A DNA stretch of 64,000 bases, taken from NCBI GenBank assembly GCA_965261475.1, contig OZ253454.1, positions 1,364,001 through 1,428,000 on the forward strand. The letters run 5' to 3'. Position 1 is the first letter of the stretch, and each line of letters starts with the position of its first letter. This document shows positions 52,260-61,159 of the stretch, piece by piece. Under the pieces are notes generated by a model. The model did no database searches, had not been told where the DNA came from, and saw nothing but the letters and a program-made list of their open reading frames with translations. The position numbers were made by a program, and so were the translations under genes. Source of the stretch: G965261475 sp965261475 [NCBI: bacterium]. Lineage in GTDB: Bacteria > SAR324 > XYD2-FULL-50-16.

Positions 52260-54204
52260 ACTGTTTTTCTAAATCGATTTGTTTGATTTTAACTTGGTAA
52301 ATTCGCTCAAACTTTAAAAAAGGAGCAACAACAAATTGCATCAATTGTAATTCTAAAAACTGCACCATCAATCTTCCTTGATAGATTTTAACAAGCTTAA
52401 TAAGAAAAACCTTGTCTTGATTTTGAAAAAGATACTTCCTTTTCCAATAATTAAGTATTTTTTTTTCTAGATTTATATATTGTGCTGATTTATTTTGCAC
52501 TCTTTCTAAAATAGAAAATAAAGAATTATCCTGAAAAGGAATTTTTTTGTCTTGTAAAATAGCTAACAGTATTTTTTGGGATAATAAATCTTGAAAACGA
52601 CGAATAGGAGAAGTGATATGTGTATAACTACTAACTCCTAGGGAGCAATGTTTATCTGCTGATAAACTAAAATACGCTGGCGGAATATCTAAATGTTCTA
52701 GCTCTAGTTTTTGGCTTTGCTCTTTTGAAGCAATAACTCTATAGGCTGCTTGTTTACGAAAAATAGCAGCGCAACCTTTTTTTACAAATAAATTTGCTGC
52801 CCAACTATTTGCTTGAATGGCGCACTCACTAACTATCAAATAAGCGGGACTAGAAGTATTAACATACGAAACTTTGATATTTTGCTCATCTCTAATATCT
52901 AAACGCACATCATTTCTACTCAGATTTAAAGCTCCATTAGCTATTCTTTGTTGTAACCACAAAGAGCAAATTTTATGAAGAAATTGCCATTGAGATTTTT
53001 GATTGATCCACTTACTAGCAAGCTCATAAGAAATATTATTTTTGACACAGATCTTGGAAGAATAAATTTTTTTTGAGTGTAATTTACCAAGTTTATCAAA
53101 AAACCAGGCAAAGGTTACCACACGACGTAGTTGTTGTTGAACCAAAGAAAATGTTTTTTGAGATAATATTGTCGGTAGCAAATGATAAACTTTAGCTAAG
53201 GTATATACAGAAGAAATATGAATTGCTAAGTGCTCAAATAAAACAGAATCAGATGAAATAAAAGAAGCTAGATCGCTAATATGTAAACGCACTGTGTAGC
53301 CATCTGCTAGCTCTTCTACACTAATAGCATCGTCAAAATCTCTTGTTTTAGAACTATCTATAGTGTAGCAGTGTAGGTGAGTCTCATCTAGAATATACTC
53401 TTGCAAACAAAGCGAATATTCATCCGCTAACTTTTTTGCTTGTAAGAGTATTTTTGGATCATACTGCTCGCAAACTTGAGCTTGCTTTACTTGCCACTCT
53501 TGCCAAGAGATATCTATTTGTAAAAGCTGAAGCAAAGCTAAAAATTGATTCTCGTATTGATTACCAAACCCTGTGAATGATAGAATTTTGTGAAAATATT
53601 TTTTTTCTAAATGCTCTTGTGGATACTGAGCAAAAGCAATCAATCTATTTTTAAAATCTTCCCAATCTCCAGACTGGTCTTTGGTGTAAATTGGTAGCTT
53701 TCCTTTTTTGAGCAAGTTAGCCCACAGAATCTCTAGTTTTTTCTTTTGCTGAATTTTTTCTTGTTGCTTTTGTTTATTTTGCAAAACAACTACTCTTTCC
53801 AATTTTTGTTTCTGAAATACTCCTTTGTGATGTATAAAAAAATTTTGTTTTGATACTAATAAACGATAATAGAGAAATGCTTGTTGCCAGACATCTGTAA
53901 AATCTGATAACACAAAAGACGCAATCTTTGCTAAAGAATATTTTTGTTGTACTTCACAAAGCTCGTACACCACAGCCAGATCTACAGAAAATTTTACTAA
54001 TTTTTGTTTTTGATTGGCTAAATAAAAGATGGGATCAGTAGCATTTGATAATTCTTCTTCAAAAATAAATAGCATAGAATTGGCAGTAAGAGCGTACTTT
54101 TTTTGGCTACTCTGCACCAAAAACTTGCTTTTTTTTTCTAACACCAAACCAAACTCCAATTTTTGATGGAGATAAAAAAGACAAAATTGACAAGCTTGAC
54201 CCAT
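52228..54204 (-). CDS. RNase II/RNase R-family (RNB) exoribonuclease
   Basis: 3'-5' exoribonuclease-family protein, 658 aa. The RNB domain carries DSSKTRDFDDAISVEEL (the metal-binding DxxxxRDFDDA motif) and SSPAYLIVSECAIQANSWAANLFVKKGCAAIFRKQ, and ends near residue 560 (HITSPIRRFQDLLSQK). A degenerate S1-like domain follows. The N-terminus (CQFCLFYLHQKLEFGLVLEKK) does not look like the cold-shock domains of E. coli RNase R or II and recalls cyanobacterial/plastid and delta-type RNB proteins. Together with Orn it gives a plausible RNA-decay pair. Confidence 0.88.
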   Translation of the reverse strand: MGQACQFCLFYLHQKLEFGLVLEKKSKFLVQSSQKKYALTANSMLFIFEEELSNATDPIFYLANQKQKLVKFSVDLAVVYELCEVQQKYSLAKIASFVLSDFTDVWQQAFLYYRLLVSKQNFFIHHKGVFQKQKLERVVVLQNKQKQQEKIQQKKKLEILWANLLKKGKLPIYTKDQSGDWEDFKNRLIAFAQYPQEHLEKKYFHKILSFTGFGNQYENQFLALLQLLQIDISWQEWQVKQAQVCEQYDPKILLQAKKLADEYSLCLQEYILDETHLHCYTIDSSKTRDFDDAISVEELADGYTVRLHISDLASFISSDSVLFEHLAIHISSVYTLAKVYHLLPTILSQKTFSLVQQQLRRVVTFAWFFDKLGKLHSKKIYSSKICVKNNISYELASKWINQKSQWQFLHKICSLWLQQRIANGALNLSRNDVRLDIRDEQNIKVSYVNTSSPAYLIVSECAIQANSWAANLFVKKGCAAIFRKQAAYRVIASKEQSQKLELEHLDIPPAYFSLSADKHCSLGVSSYTHITSPIRRFQDLLSQKILLAILQDKKIPFQDNSLFSILERVQNKSAQYINLEKKILNYWKRKYLFQNQDKVFLIKLVKIYQGRLMVQFLELQLMQFVVAPFLKFERIYQVKIKQIDLEKQFISLKLVVDE

Positions 54205-54294
54205 AAATTCTTACTCTTTATGCTTAAACTCGGATAATACACAAATAGCCAAAGAATATTGACAATAATTATAAAATAACTACATTTTATTTTT

Positions 54295-55167
54295 TTAATT
54301 TTGCTTCAATTCTGCTAATTCTAAAGAGCTATTTGTTTCTTGTACTTTATCTAATAAAATATTCCCTAAAGTTTCTAATTCTGTCATTGCTTTTGAGCTT
54401 TTCTTTAGAAAAATACTAGTTTGTTTAAAATCTGCTAAAAATTCCTGCTTTTTTTTTTGCTTAATTTGCTCTACTTGCTTTTTAGCTGCAGCTAAAAATG
54501 TTTCTAAAAATTCTAAATTGTGAGGATTATCTATTAAAATATGGGTGTAAAGCTCAGGGTTTCTCATTAAAATCCTACAAACCAAAGAAAAATTAATTTG
54601 ATAGATAGGACTACAAATATCTAAAAGAGTTTGAATATCTACATTGTGTTCTCGCAAAGTCGTAGCTAAGCTAATTTGAGTGAAGTGTAATAAGGCTTGT
54701 ATGACACTCATGTAACTATCGTGTTTTTGCCATTGTTTTAGAATATATACATCTAAACCCAAGGATTGATAAAGTTTTTCTAGGTCTGCTAACTGTTGCT
54801 TTTGACAGCGTACAGGCAATAATAACATTTTTTGACCTTGAATATTCTTGACAGTACCAAACATAGGGTGTGCAGAAATCACACTTGCAGAACTTTTTTG
54901 CATAGCAGCAATAACATTCTCTTTCACAGAGGTAAAATCAGAAAAAATTTGGTCTGCGCGTAAAAAAGGTGCTACTTTCTGTGCCAATGCAGGGGTTGCT
55001 TCAATAGGGACGGCAAGTATGACCATTTGTGCTTGAGGAATTTTGTCAATCCATAAAGCTGCATCGTCGTTTTTTTCTACAGCTAGCACTGCAATGCCTT
55101 GTTTTTTAAATGCCTCAACAAAAATCTTGCCTATCTCTCCAGATGCTCCAAAAATAATTACTAGCAT
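54295..55167 (-). CDS. tyrA: Prephenate dehydrogenase
   Basis: NAD(P)-dependent oxidative decarboxylation of prephenate to 4-hydroxyphenylpyruvate, towards tyrosine. 290 aa from ATG 55167; a TTG at 55176 would add three residues before the nucleotide-binding strand and is not needed. The Rossmann start is VIIFGASGEIGKIF, then MVILAVPIEATPAL, SDFTSVKENVI and the substrate motif SAHPMFGTVKN. The last ~40 residues are a Lys/Glu-rich helix. No chorismate mutase domain is fused at the N-terminus. Other aromatic genes are absent. Confidence 0.9.
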   Translation of the reverse strand: MLVIIFGASGEIGKIFVEAFKKQGIAVLAVEKNDDAALWIDKIPQAQMVILAVPIEATPALAQKVAPFLRADQIFSDFTSVKENVIAAMQKSSASVISAHPMFGTVKNIQGQKMLLLPVRCQKQQLADLEKLYQSLGLDVYILKQWQKHDSYMSVIQALLHFTQISLATTLREHNVDIQTLLDICSPIYQINFSLVCRILMRNPELYTHILIDNPHNLEFLETFLAAAKKQVEQIKQKKKQEFLADFKQTSIFLKKSSKAMTELETLGNILLDKVQETNSSLELAELKQN

Positions 55168-55226
55168 AAAAATCAAATAGAAGGAATGATAATTTTTGTG
55201 ATAACTATAAGCAATACTTGCAATTT

Positions 55227-56387
55227 TTAAAAAGCTTGCTCTAAATCTGCAATTAGGTCTGAGACATCTTCTATGCCTACAGAAATCCGAATCAAATTAT
55301 TGTTAACCCCGACTTTTTCCCTCATTGCTTTTGGAATAGAAGCATGCGTCATAGTCGCAGGATGTTCTATAAGACTCTCTACCCCACCAAGACTCTCAGC
55401 TAAAGTAAAAATTTTTAATCTAGATAAAAAATTTTTACTAGCTTGCATACCACCCTTCAAATAAAAACTAATCATAGAGCCATAACCTCCTAATTGTTTG
55501 GTAGCTAGCATTGTTTTTGCTAATTTAAACTGTGGATGAGATGGCATTCCAAGATAAATAGTTTTTTCTACTTGAGAATTATTCCTCAAGTATTCAGCAA
55601 TTTTTTGAGCATTTTTTTGTGCTTTTGCTACCCTAATTGCCAATGTTTTGACACCTCTTAATACCAACCAAGAATCCCATGGGGCGTGACAAGGACCTAT
55701 AGCATTGTGTAAGAAAAATAAGCGCTCTCTAATTTCTTTGCTATTTGTCATAGCAACACCCACAATGACATCACTATGTCCATTGATATATTTTGTTGCA
55801 GAATGCATCACTATGTCTGCTCCTAACTCCAAAGGATTGAGTAGATAAGGACTAAGCATAGTATTATCAACAACAACTAAACTATTTTGTTTTTTAGCAA
55901 ATTTAACAATTTTTTGTATATCACACAAAGAAAGTAACGGATTGGTCAAGCTTTCTAGCCAAATCATTGCTGGTTTGTAAGTTTGAATAGCTTTGTCAAC
56001 TTGCACTAAATCATTAAAATCTATATAATGAAAATCTAGTTTTCCTTGATATACCTCGTCAAACAGACGAAAACTTCCTCCATATAAATCATTACAAGAA
56101 AGTACACAAGAGTTTTTTGCTACTAACTGTAGAATTAAAGAAGTAATTGCCAATCCAGAAGAAGCAACTAAAGCGTATTCTGCTTTTTCTAAAGATGCTA
56201 AACAACTTTCTAGTCTAGTTCTAGTAGGGTTATGCGTTCGACTATATTCGTATCCTTGATGTTCTGCTGGGGCACTATGAGCAAAAGTACTGGTTTGATA
56301 AATAGGAGGAATCACAGCTCCTGTTTCCTGGTCTCGCTCACTACCAACATGAATAGCTTTTGTTGCAAATCCTAATTCTTTTTTCAT
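55227..56387 (-). CDS. Cystathionine gamma-lyase/gamma-synthase (Cys/Met metabolism PLP enzyme)
   Basis: 386-aa PLP enzyme of the transsulfuration family. Signatures: AIHVGSERDQETGAVIPPIYQTSTF, YEYSRTHNPTRTRLESCLASLE, SSGLAITSLILQL, VVVDNTMLSPYLLNPLELGADIVMHSATKYINGHSDVIVG with the PLP Lys, and ESLGGVESLIEHPATMTHASIP. Lyase and synthase cannot be told apart by eye. Its position 6 nt downstream of a cystathionine beta-synthase-like gene favours a gamma-lyase making cysteine from cystathionine (reverse transsulfuration). Confidence 0.9.
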   Translation of the reverse strand: MKKELGFATKAIHVGSERDQETGAVIPPIYQTSTFAHSAPAEHQGYEYSRTHNPTRTRLESCLASLEKAEYALVASSGLAITSLILQLVAKNSCVLSCNDLYGGSFRLFDEVYQGKLDFHYIDFNDLVQVDKAIQTYKPAMIWLESLTNPLLSLCDIQKIVKFAKKQNSLVVVDNTMLSPYLLNPLELGADIVMHSATKYINGHSDVIVGVAMTNSKEIRERLFFLHNAIGPCHAPWDSWLVLRGVKTLAIRVAKAQKNAQKIAEYLRNNSQVEKTIYLGMPSHPQFKLAKTMLATKQLGGYGSMISFYLKGGMQASKNFLSRLKIFTLAESLGGVESLIEHPATMTHASIPKAMREKVGVNNNLIRISVGIEDVSDLIADLEQAF

Positions 56388-56393
56388 TTTATA

Positions 56394-57359
56394 TTAAGGT
56401 AAAAAATTATTTTCCTGCATCCACTGATCGCTGTAGAGTTTATTAACGTATCTGTCACCAGAGTCACATAGTACAATCAAAGCTTTTTGCTTATGCGAAA
56501 TCTTTGTTAAAAATTCTAATGCACCAAATACCGTCATACCAGAAGAACCTCCTGCATAAATTCCTTCTTTTTGCAGCATTTGTCTCGTCATCAAAAAAGC
56601 ATCTTTATCTGAAACTTCTACCCAAGAATCGATTACAGAAAAATCAAAATTCTCAGGAATAAAATCGGCTCCTACTCCTTCTAAAATATAAGGTTTAGCT
56701 TCTGTTATTTTTCCAGTTTTTGCGTATTCTGACAAGATAGAGCCTCTGACGTCCACAGCAATAGTGTGAATTTTATTCCCTAGTTGCTCTTTTAAAAATT
56801 GAGAGCTACCACTAACTAGACCTCCCGTGCCTGCTGGAAAAAAAACTAGATCTAGCTCTCCTTTTGTTTGCTGAAAAATTTCTGGTCCTGTAGTTTTGTA
56901 ATGAGCTTCGCGGTTGAGAATGTCGTTGTATTGATCAATATAAAGCGAATTTTCTGTTTCTTGAGCAATAAGTTTAGCTACACTATAATAAGAACGTGAG
57001 TCAGTCGGCTCTACATCAGACGGACAAATAACTACTTCTGCTCCAAAATTTTTTAAAAAGGCAATTTTATCTGGCGATTGTTTATCACTAATAGTAAAAA
57101 TACAGTGAAACTTATTGACCGCTGCCCACAAAGCCATACCAATGCCTGTGTTACCAGAAGTGCAAGCAACAATAGTGCCTCCTTTTTTTAGTTTGCCTGT
57201 AGCTACTGCCTCATCTAGCATATATTTAGCAATTCTGTCTTTGTAAGAGCCACCAGGATTTAAATATTCCAATTTAACATAAATATCGTGGGGCAAATCG
57301 CTCGTTATATTTTGTAACTCTACAATTGGGGTATTACCAATAGCGTCTAGTATATTCAT
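56394..57359 (-). CDS. Cystathionine beta-synthase-like PLP enzyme
   Basis: 321-aa fold-type-II PLP enzyme. The PLP Lys is in LNPGGSYKDRIAKYM; ACTSGNTGIGMAL binds the cofactor phosphate region and FFPAGTGGLVSG is the Gly loop. The C-terminal ILEGVGADFIPENFDFSVIDSWVEVSDKDAFLMTRQM is the pattern of cystathionine beta-synthases, not of O-acetylserine sulfhydrylase (CysK). No heme or regulatory CBS pair is present. With the downstream gamma-lyase-like gene and AhcY this could convert homocysteine plus serine to cysteine. CysK activity cannot be ruled out. Confidence 0.85.
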   Translation of the reverse strand: MNILDAIGNTPIVELQNITSDLPHDIYVKLEYLNPGGSYKDRIAKYMLDEAVATGKLKKGGTIVACTSGNTGIGMALWAAVNKFHCIFTISDKQSPDKIAFLKNFGAEVVICPSDVEPTDSRSYYSVAKLIAQETENSLYIDQYNDILNREAHYKTTGPEIFQQTKGELDLVFFPAGTGGLVSGSSQFLKEQLGNKIHTIAVDVRGSILSEYAKTGKITEAKPYILEGVGADFIPENFDFSVIDSWVEVSDKDAFLMTRQMLQKEGIYAGGSSGMTVFGALEFLTKISHKQKALIVLCDSGDRYVNKLYSDQWMQENNFLP

Positions 57360-57455
57360 CTAAAAATTATCTTTGCCTGTGCCAAGACTACATCTTTTGA
57401 AAGAAAATTGGAATATAAATTTTTATTCAAATTGATTTTACATTATTTTTATCTA

Positions 57456-57471
57456 TAGCATATAAATGCTA
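57456..57471. repeat. Short inverted repeat between cbs-like gene and prfB
   Basis: TAGCAT and ATGCTA flank a 4-nt centre. On the minus strand it lies just after prfB and about 100 nt before the cbs-like gene, without a T-run. It may be a weak hairpin or a protein site; function is open. Confidence 0.35.
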
Positions 57472-57492
57472 AATGCAATCACCATCTACTGA

Positions 57493-58594
57493 TTAGTTAT
57501 TTTGTAGCAAATTAGCTTGAATAAAATTATCAAGCTCACCATCTAAAACAGCATCAGTATTACTGGTTTCTTCACCACTGCGGTGATCTTTGACCATTTG
57601 ATAGGGTTGTAATACATAACTGCGGACCTGGCTACCCCAGCTAATCTCTTTTTTTTCATTTTCCTTTTGCTCTTTTTCTTTTTTTTGTTCTTCTAATTGT
57701 CTTTGTACTAGAGCAGACTTTAAAATTTTCATAGCTGTAGCTTTATTTTTGTGTTGCGAGCGCTCGTTTTGACATTGGGCAGTGATACCTGTTGGTAGAT
57801 GCACAATCCGCACCGCCGAATCAGTAGTGTTAACATGCTGTCCACCAGCTCCTGTAGCACGATAGGTATCTATTCTAAGCTCAGAATCTTTAATTTCTAC
57901 TTCAAGATCTTCCTTGACTTCCGGAAAAACAAATACAGACGCAAAGGAGGTATGTCTTTTTTTATTACTATCAAAAGGAGAAATTCGTACCAAACGATGC
58001 ACTCCTATTTCTTGTTTTAGTTTACCATAAGCAAATTTGCCATGTACTTCAAAAGTTATAGATTTAAATCCTGCTTCTTCCCCTGAAGTACTTGCTAACA
58101 CACTAAAATAAAAAAAATTTTTTTCTGACCACCGAGTATACATTCTAAACAGTATCTTAACCCAATCCATAGCTTCCGTACCTCCAGACCCAGAATTAAT
58201 TTGTATGATAGCGTTATTGGGATCATGAGGGTTATGAAGATAATAAGCAATTTCTCCAGCAATGATTTTTTTGGAAAAACCTCGTACCATACTATCTAGC
58301 TCTTTCATAATTTGTGCATCAAAAACTTCTTGACACAACGCAAAAGCAGCTAAAATATCACCTTCTAAAACACAAAGCTCGTCCCAAGATTGTTGCTCCT
58401 GTTTTAAATCAGAAATTTGTTTAAGAATTTTATTTTGCTTAATCCTCGGCAGTAACCAAAAAGATTCTTGTTTTATTTGCTTTTGTAATTCTTGTAAAGC
58501 ATTCTCTACGCCCTTGGAGTCAAAGATACCTCCTCAAAGCCAATTTTCTTGCTTTTGACTTTTCAAAAATTACTTTTAAATCTTCTAACTTCAC
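57493..58594 (-). CDS. prfB: Peptide chain release factor 2, with programmed +1 frameshift
   Basis: Class-I release factor for UAA and UGA, 366 aa: 24 codons from GTG at 58594 to CTT at 58523, a +1 slip that skips T58522, then 342 codons from GAC at 58521 to the stop at 57493. The zero frame meets an in-frame TGA at 58522-58520. After the slip the protein reads RRYLDSKGVENALQ, matching E. coli RRRYLDYDAK. Motifs are the SPF stop-reader (VRISPFDSNKKRHTSF) and [13 protein letters not shown]. Reading only from the first internal ATG (58338) would miss about 85 N-terminal residues. The GTG overlaps the gmhB stop by GTGA. Confidence 0.95.
58519..58534 (-). promoter_or_regulatory. prfB autoregulatory frameshift site
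   Basis: On the minus strand the order is AGGAGG, TAT, CTT, TGA, C. The internal Shine-Dalgarno AGGAGG sits three nucleotides before the slippery CTT, exactly the E. coli RF2 arrangement (AGGGGG TAT CTT TGA C). When RF2 is scarce the UGA is read slowly and ribosomes shift +1 to make more RF2. Confidence 0.95.
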
Positions 58595-59142
58595 TGTGAT
58601 ATGTAGTTTAGAATATCAGAAAATTTTGCAATAATCCTAATATTTTTTATACTTTTAGCTTCTTGTTGAGACTGTGCGCCATATCCTGTTAATACTAGTG
58701 CAGCTTGGCAACCAATTTTACTCGCTACTTGCATATCTATTATTTTGTCGCCAATGAGCCAGCTATTTTTTATGTCTATAGCATATTTTTTTTTTGCCTG
58801 TTCTATAAGACCAATTTTAGGTTTTCTGCACTCACAATCTATGTTATAAGGGGGATTACCTAGTGGATGATGAGGGCAATAAAAACAATCGTCTAATTTG
58901 ACCTTAAACTCTGCAAGCAAACGGTTAATTGTTTGATAAGCACTTTTTACAAAATTTTCTGAAATAATTCCCTTTGCTACAGCAGATTGATTAGTAAGTA
59001 GTAATAATAAAAAACCTTTTTGTTGGAGGGCTTTTAACGTAGTTGCGACACCCTCAAAAAGTACAATATTTGCTAAATTATTGAGGTAGTGCTTTTCTAC
59101 TATGAGAGTACCATCTCTATCCAAAAAAACAGCAGGTTGCAT
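58591..59142 (-). CDS. gmhB: D-glycero-beta-D-manno-heptose-1,7-bisphosphate 7-phosphatase
   Basis: HAD-family phosphatase in ADP-heptose synthesis for LPS inner core, 183 aa. FLDRDGTLIVEKHYL holds the nucleophile and acid/base Asp; LLLLTNQSAVAKG is HAD motif 2; CRKPKIGLIEQA and WLIGDKIIDMQVA are motifs 3 and 4. The structural zinc ligands are CPHHPLGNPPYNIDCEC. Zinc plus length separate it from histidinol phosphatases. Its TGA overlaps the prfB GTG, so the two are translationally linked. Confidence 0.92.
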   Translation of the reverse strand: MQPAVFLDRDGTLIVEKHYLNNLANIVLFEGVATTLKALQQKGFLLLLLTNQSAVAKGIISENFVKSAYQTINRLLAEFKVKLDDCFYCPHHPLGNPPYNIDCECRKPKIGLIEQAKKKYAIDIKNSWLIGDKIIDMQVASKIGCQAALVLTGYGAQSQQEAKSIKNIRIIAKFSDILNYISQ

Positions 59143-59213
59143 AAATTTGTTTTTCTTTGGTAAGCTTTTTATGTTCTCTAAAAGAATAAATCATTTTTTA
59201 GAAAAAACCAATT

Positions 59214-60626
59214 ATGCTTGCAAATTTTGACTTTAGAGATAAACAAACAAAAAATATATGCCTACACATTTTAGATCTTGTGCGTCAAAATAATGGCAAG
59301 GGTTTTTTAGTTGGTGGGTGTGTACGAGATGCTTTAGTAGGAATTAGTGCTACAGACATAGATATAGAAGTCTATAACATCAAGTTAGCTAAGCTGATTC
59401 GGCTTCTTAAAGAGCACTTTGCGATTAACTTTGTCGGTAAAAGTTTTGGTGTTATCAAACTCAATCACTACCCTATAGATATTACTATTCCAAGAAAAGA
59501 AGTCAAAACAGGTCAAGGTTACAAGGGTTTTGATATTGAAACCGACCATCTCTTATCACCAAAAGAAGCTTGTGCTAGAAGAGATTTTACTATCAATGCT
59601 ATTTTATTTAACCCCCTAGAAAATACATTTATAGATATTTACAACGGCAAAAAAGATTTACAACAATATATTCTAAGACATACTACAGATAAATTTTCTG
59701 AAGATCCTCTACGCGTTTTACGGGCAATGCAATTCATTGCAAGATTTAAATTACAAATAGCACCAGAGAGTTTAAAGCTTTGTAAAAATATTGCAATCGA
59801 AAATCTTTCATCAGAGCGTATATTTGAAGAGTGGAAAAAATTAATTCTCAAAGGAAAAAAAATTTCTTGGGGTTTAAATTTTTTAAAACAATCTAATTGG
59901 TTAAAATATTTTCCAGAGCTACAAGCTCTAGACGGTTGTCCTCAATACAAAAAATGGCATCCAGAGGGAGATGTTTTTACTCATACAGGTTTTTGTATGG
60001 ATGCCTTTGTCATAGAAAGACATTTATGTCATAGCTCAAAAGAGAATTTGTTAGTAGGTCTTGGAGTCTTGTGTCACGACTTCGGCAAACCTCTAACTAC
60101 AAAAACTCATCTAGATGGAACAATCACTTCTCATCAACACGACATCCAAGGAGTAATTCCTACCATAAATTTTTTAAGCCGTCTTACCAATCAAAAAGAC
60201 ATACTTCATAAAGTTGCTTTACTAGTTCGCTATCATATGATTCCAAAAGAGCTCTATATCAATCATGCCAAAGAATCGGCTGTACTAGGATTATCCAAAA
60301 AGGCAGAGAATATTCAAAGATTGCTACGCGTTTGCAAAGCAGACAAAAATGGTAAAGGCTCAAAATACGAATGGAATTATCCCGTAGCAGATTGGCTACT
60401 ATCAAAGGCAGAAAAATTACAAGTTACAAAAACTCCACCACCACCAATTTTAAAAGGAAGACACTTAATAGCAATAGGGCTAAAGCCTAGCAAAAAATTT
60501 TCTGAACTACTAAATTTTGTCTATCAAGCTCAGCTAGATAAAAAAATTCATTCCGTATCAGAAGGAATTGCTTTTTTAAGAAAAGAAATAAAGTTTAAAA
60601 ACCAATTCCAAAACCTAAATAAATAG
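59214..60626 (+). CDS. cca: CCA tRNA nucleotidyltransferase with HD domain
   Basis: Adds or repairs the 3' CCA of tRNA; 470 aa. The nucleotidyltransferase core has GFLVGGCVRDALVGISATDIDIEVYN (catalytic DID), ARRDFTINAILFNPLEN (typical RRDFTxNA) and EDPLRVLRAMQFIARF. An HD domain follows with GDVFTHTGFCMDA, VLCHDFGKPLTTKTH and VRYHMIPKELY. In poly(A) polymerase the pattern differs, so CCA addition is favoured. The last 32 nt overlap the convergent outer-membrane-protein gene. Confidence 0.92.
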   Translation: MLANFDFRDKQTKNICLHILDLVRQNNGKGFLVGGCVRDALVGISATDIDIEVYNIKLAKLIRLLKEHFAINFVGKSFGVIKLNHYPIDITIPRKEVKTGQGYKGFDIETDHLLSPKEACARRDFTINAILFNPLENTFIDIYNGKKDLQQYILRHTTDKFSEDPLRVLRAMQFIARFKLQIAPESLKLCKNIAIENLSSERIFEEWKKLILKGKKISWGLNFLKQSNWLKYFPELQALDGCPQYKKWHPEGDVFTHTGFCMDAFVIERHLCHSSKENLLVGLGVLCHDFGKPLTTKTHLDGTITSHQHDIQGVIPTINFLSRLTNQKDILHKVALLVRYHMIPKELYINHAKESAVLGLSKKAENIQRLLRVCKADKNGKGSKYEWNYPVADWLLSKAEKLQVTKTPPPPILKGRHLIAIGLKPSKKFSELLNFVYQAQLDKKIHSVSEGIAFLRKEIKFKNQFQNLNK

Positions 60627-61128
60627 CATTAGAAGCAGATGCTAAATTTACTCTGCCATCAGCGTTGCTAAAAGTAACTTTTTCTCCAACATCTACTCTA
60701 TACTCTACGCCGACTTGGACAACAATAACAGAAAGATTTAAACCAGCAGAAATCCATGTGCCATTATACTTTTGTGTATCTTTTTGATCTAAAAGATTAT
60801 TGTAGGTGATTTTATTATTACTAACACCCAAACCAACAAAAGGTTTAACAATAGCAAAAAACTCCTTGCGGATACCAAAACTAGTTTCTTCAATCCGAAT
60901 AGCTTCTTTTTGTTTAGTTTGAACGCCAGCTTGCCAATCCGCTAAAAACTCTATTCCTGTAAAAGGAATAGCAAGGTCAAAACTCAAGCCATAATAATCT
61001 ACAAAGGTAATATTCTTCGAAGGGCTATCCTCAAAAGATTTACTTCCGTATTTTAATTTTATACCGGCAAAAGCAGTCCCAGAAATACTAAAACATAAAA
61101 AAATAATCAGTATCGTTCTTTTTAACAT
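60595..61128 (-). CDS. Probable outer-membrane beta-barrel protein
   Basis: 177 aa with a signal peptide (RTILIIFLCFSISGTAFA, cleavage near residue 21). The mature part consists of alternating short hydrophobic strands (VDYYGLSFDLAIPF, IVKPFVGLGVS, WISAGLNLSVIVVQVGVEYRVDVG) and ends in AIYLGFGIGF, a terminal Phe as BAM substrates have. About eight strands are plausible. No specific family is recognised. It follows the gene at 61160-61879 by 31 nt on the same strand, and its 3' end overlaps cca. Confidence 0.75.
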   Translation of the reverse strand: MLKRTILIIFLCFSISGTAFAGIKLKYGSKSFEDSPSKNITFVDYYGLSFDLAIPFTGIEFLADWQAGVQTKQKEAIRIEETSFGIRKEFFAIVKPFVGLGVSNNKITYNNLLDQKDTQKYNGTWISAGLNLSVIVVQVGVEYRVDVGEKVTFSNADGRVNLASASNAIYLGFGIGF

Positions 61129-61159
61129 TTTTTATTTAGATAAATTAAAAATTACATTA

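Noticed and set aside
57493-58338. prfB as a shorter protein starting at an internal ATG
   Set aside because: The same frame extends upstream to the GAC after the frameshift site and joins a 24-codon zero-frame leader matching RF2.
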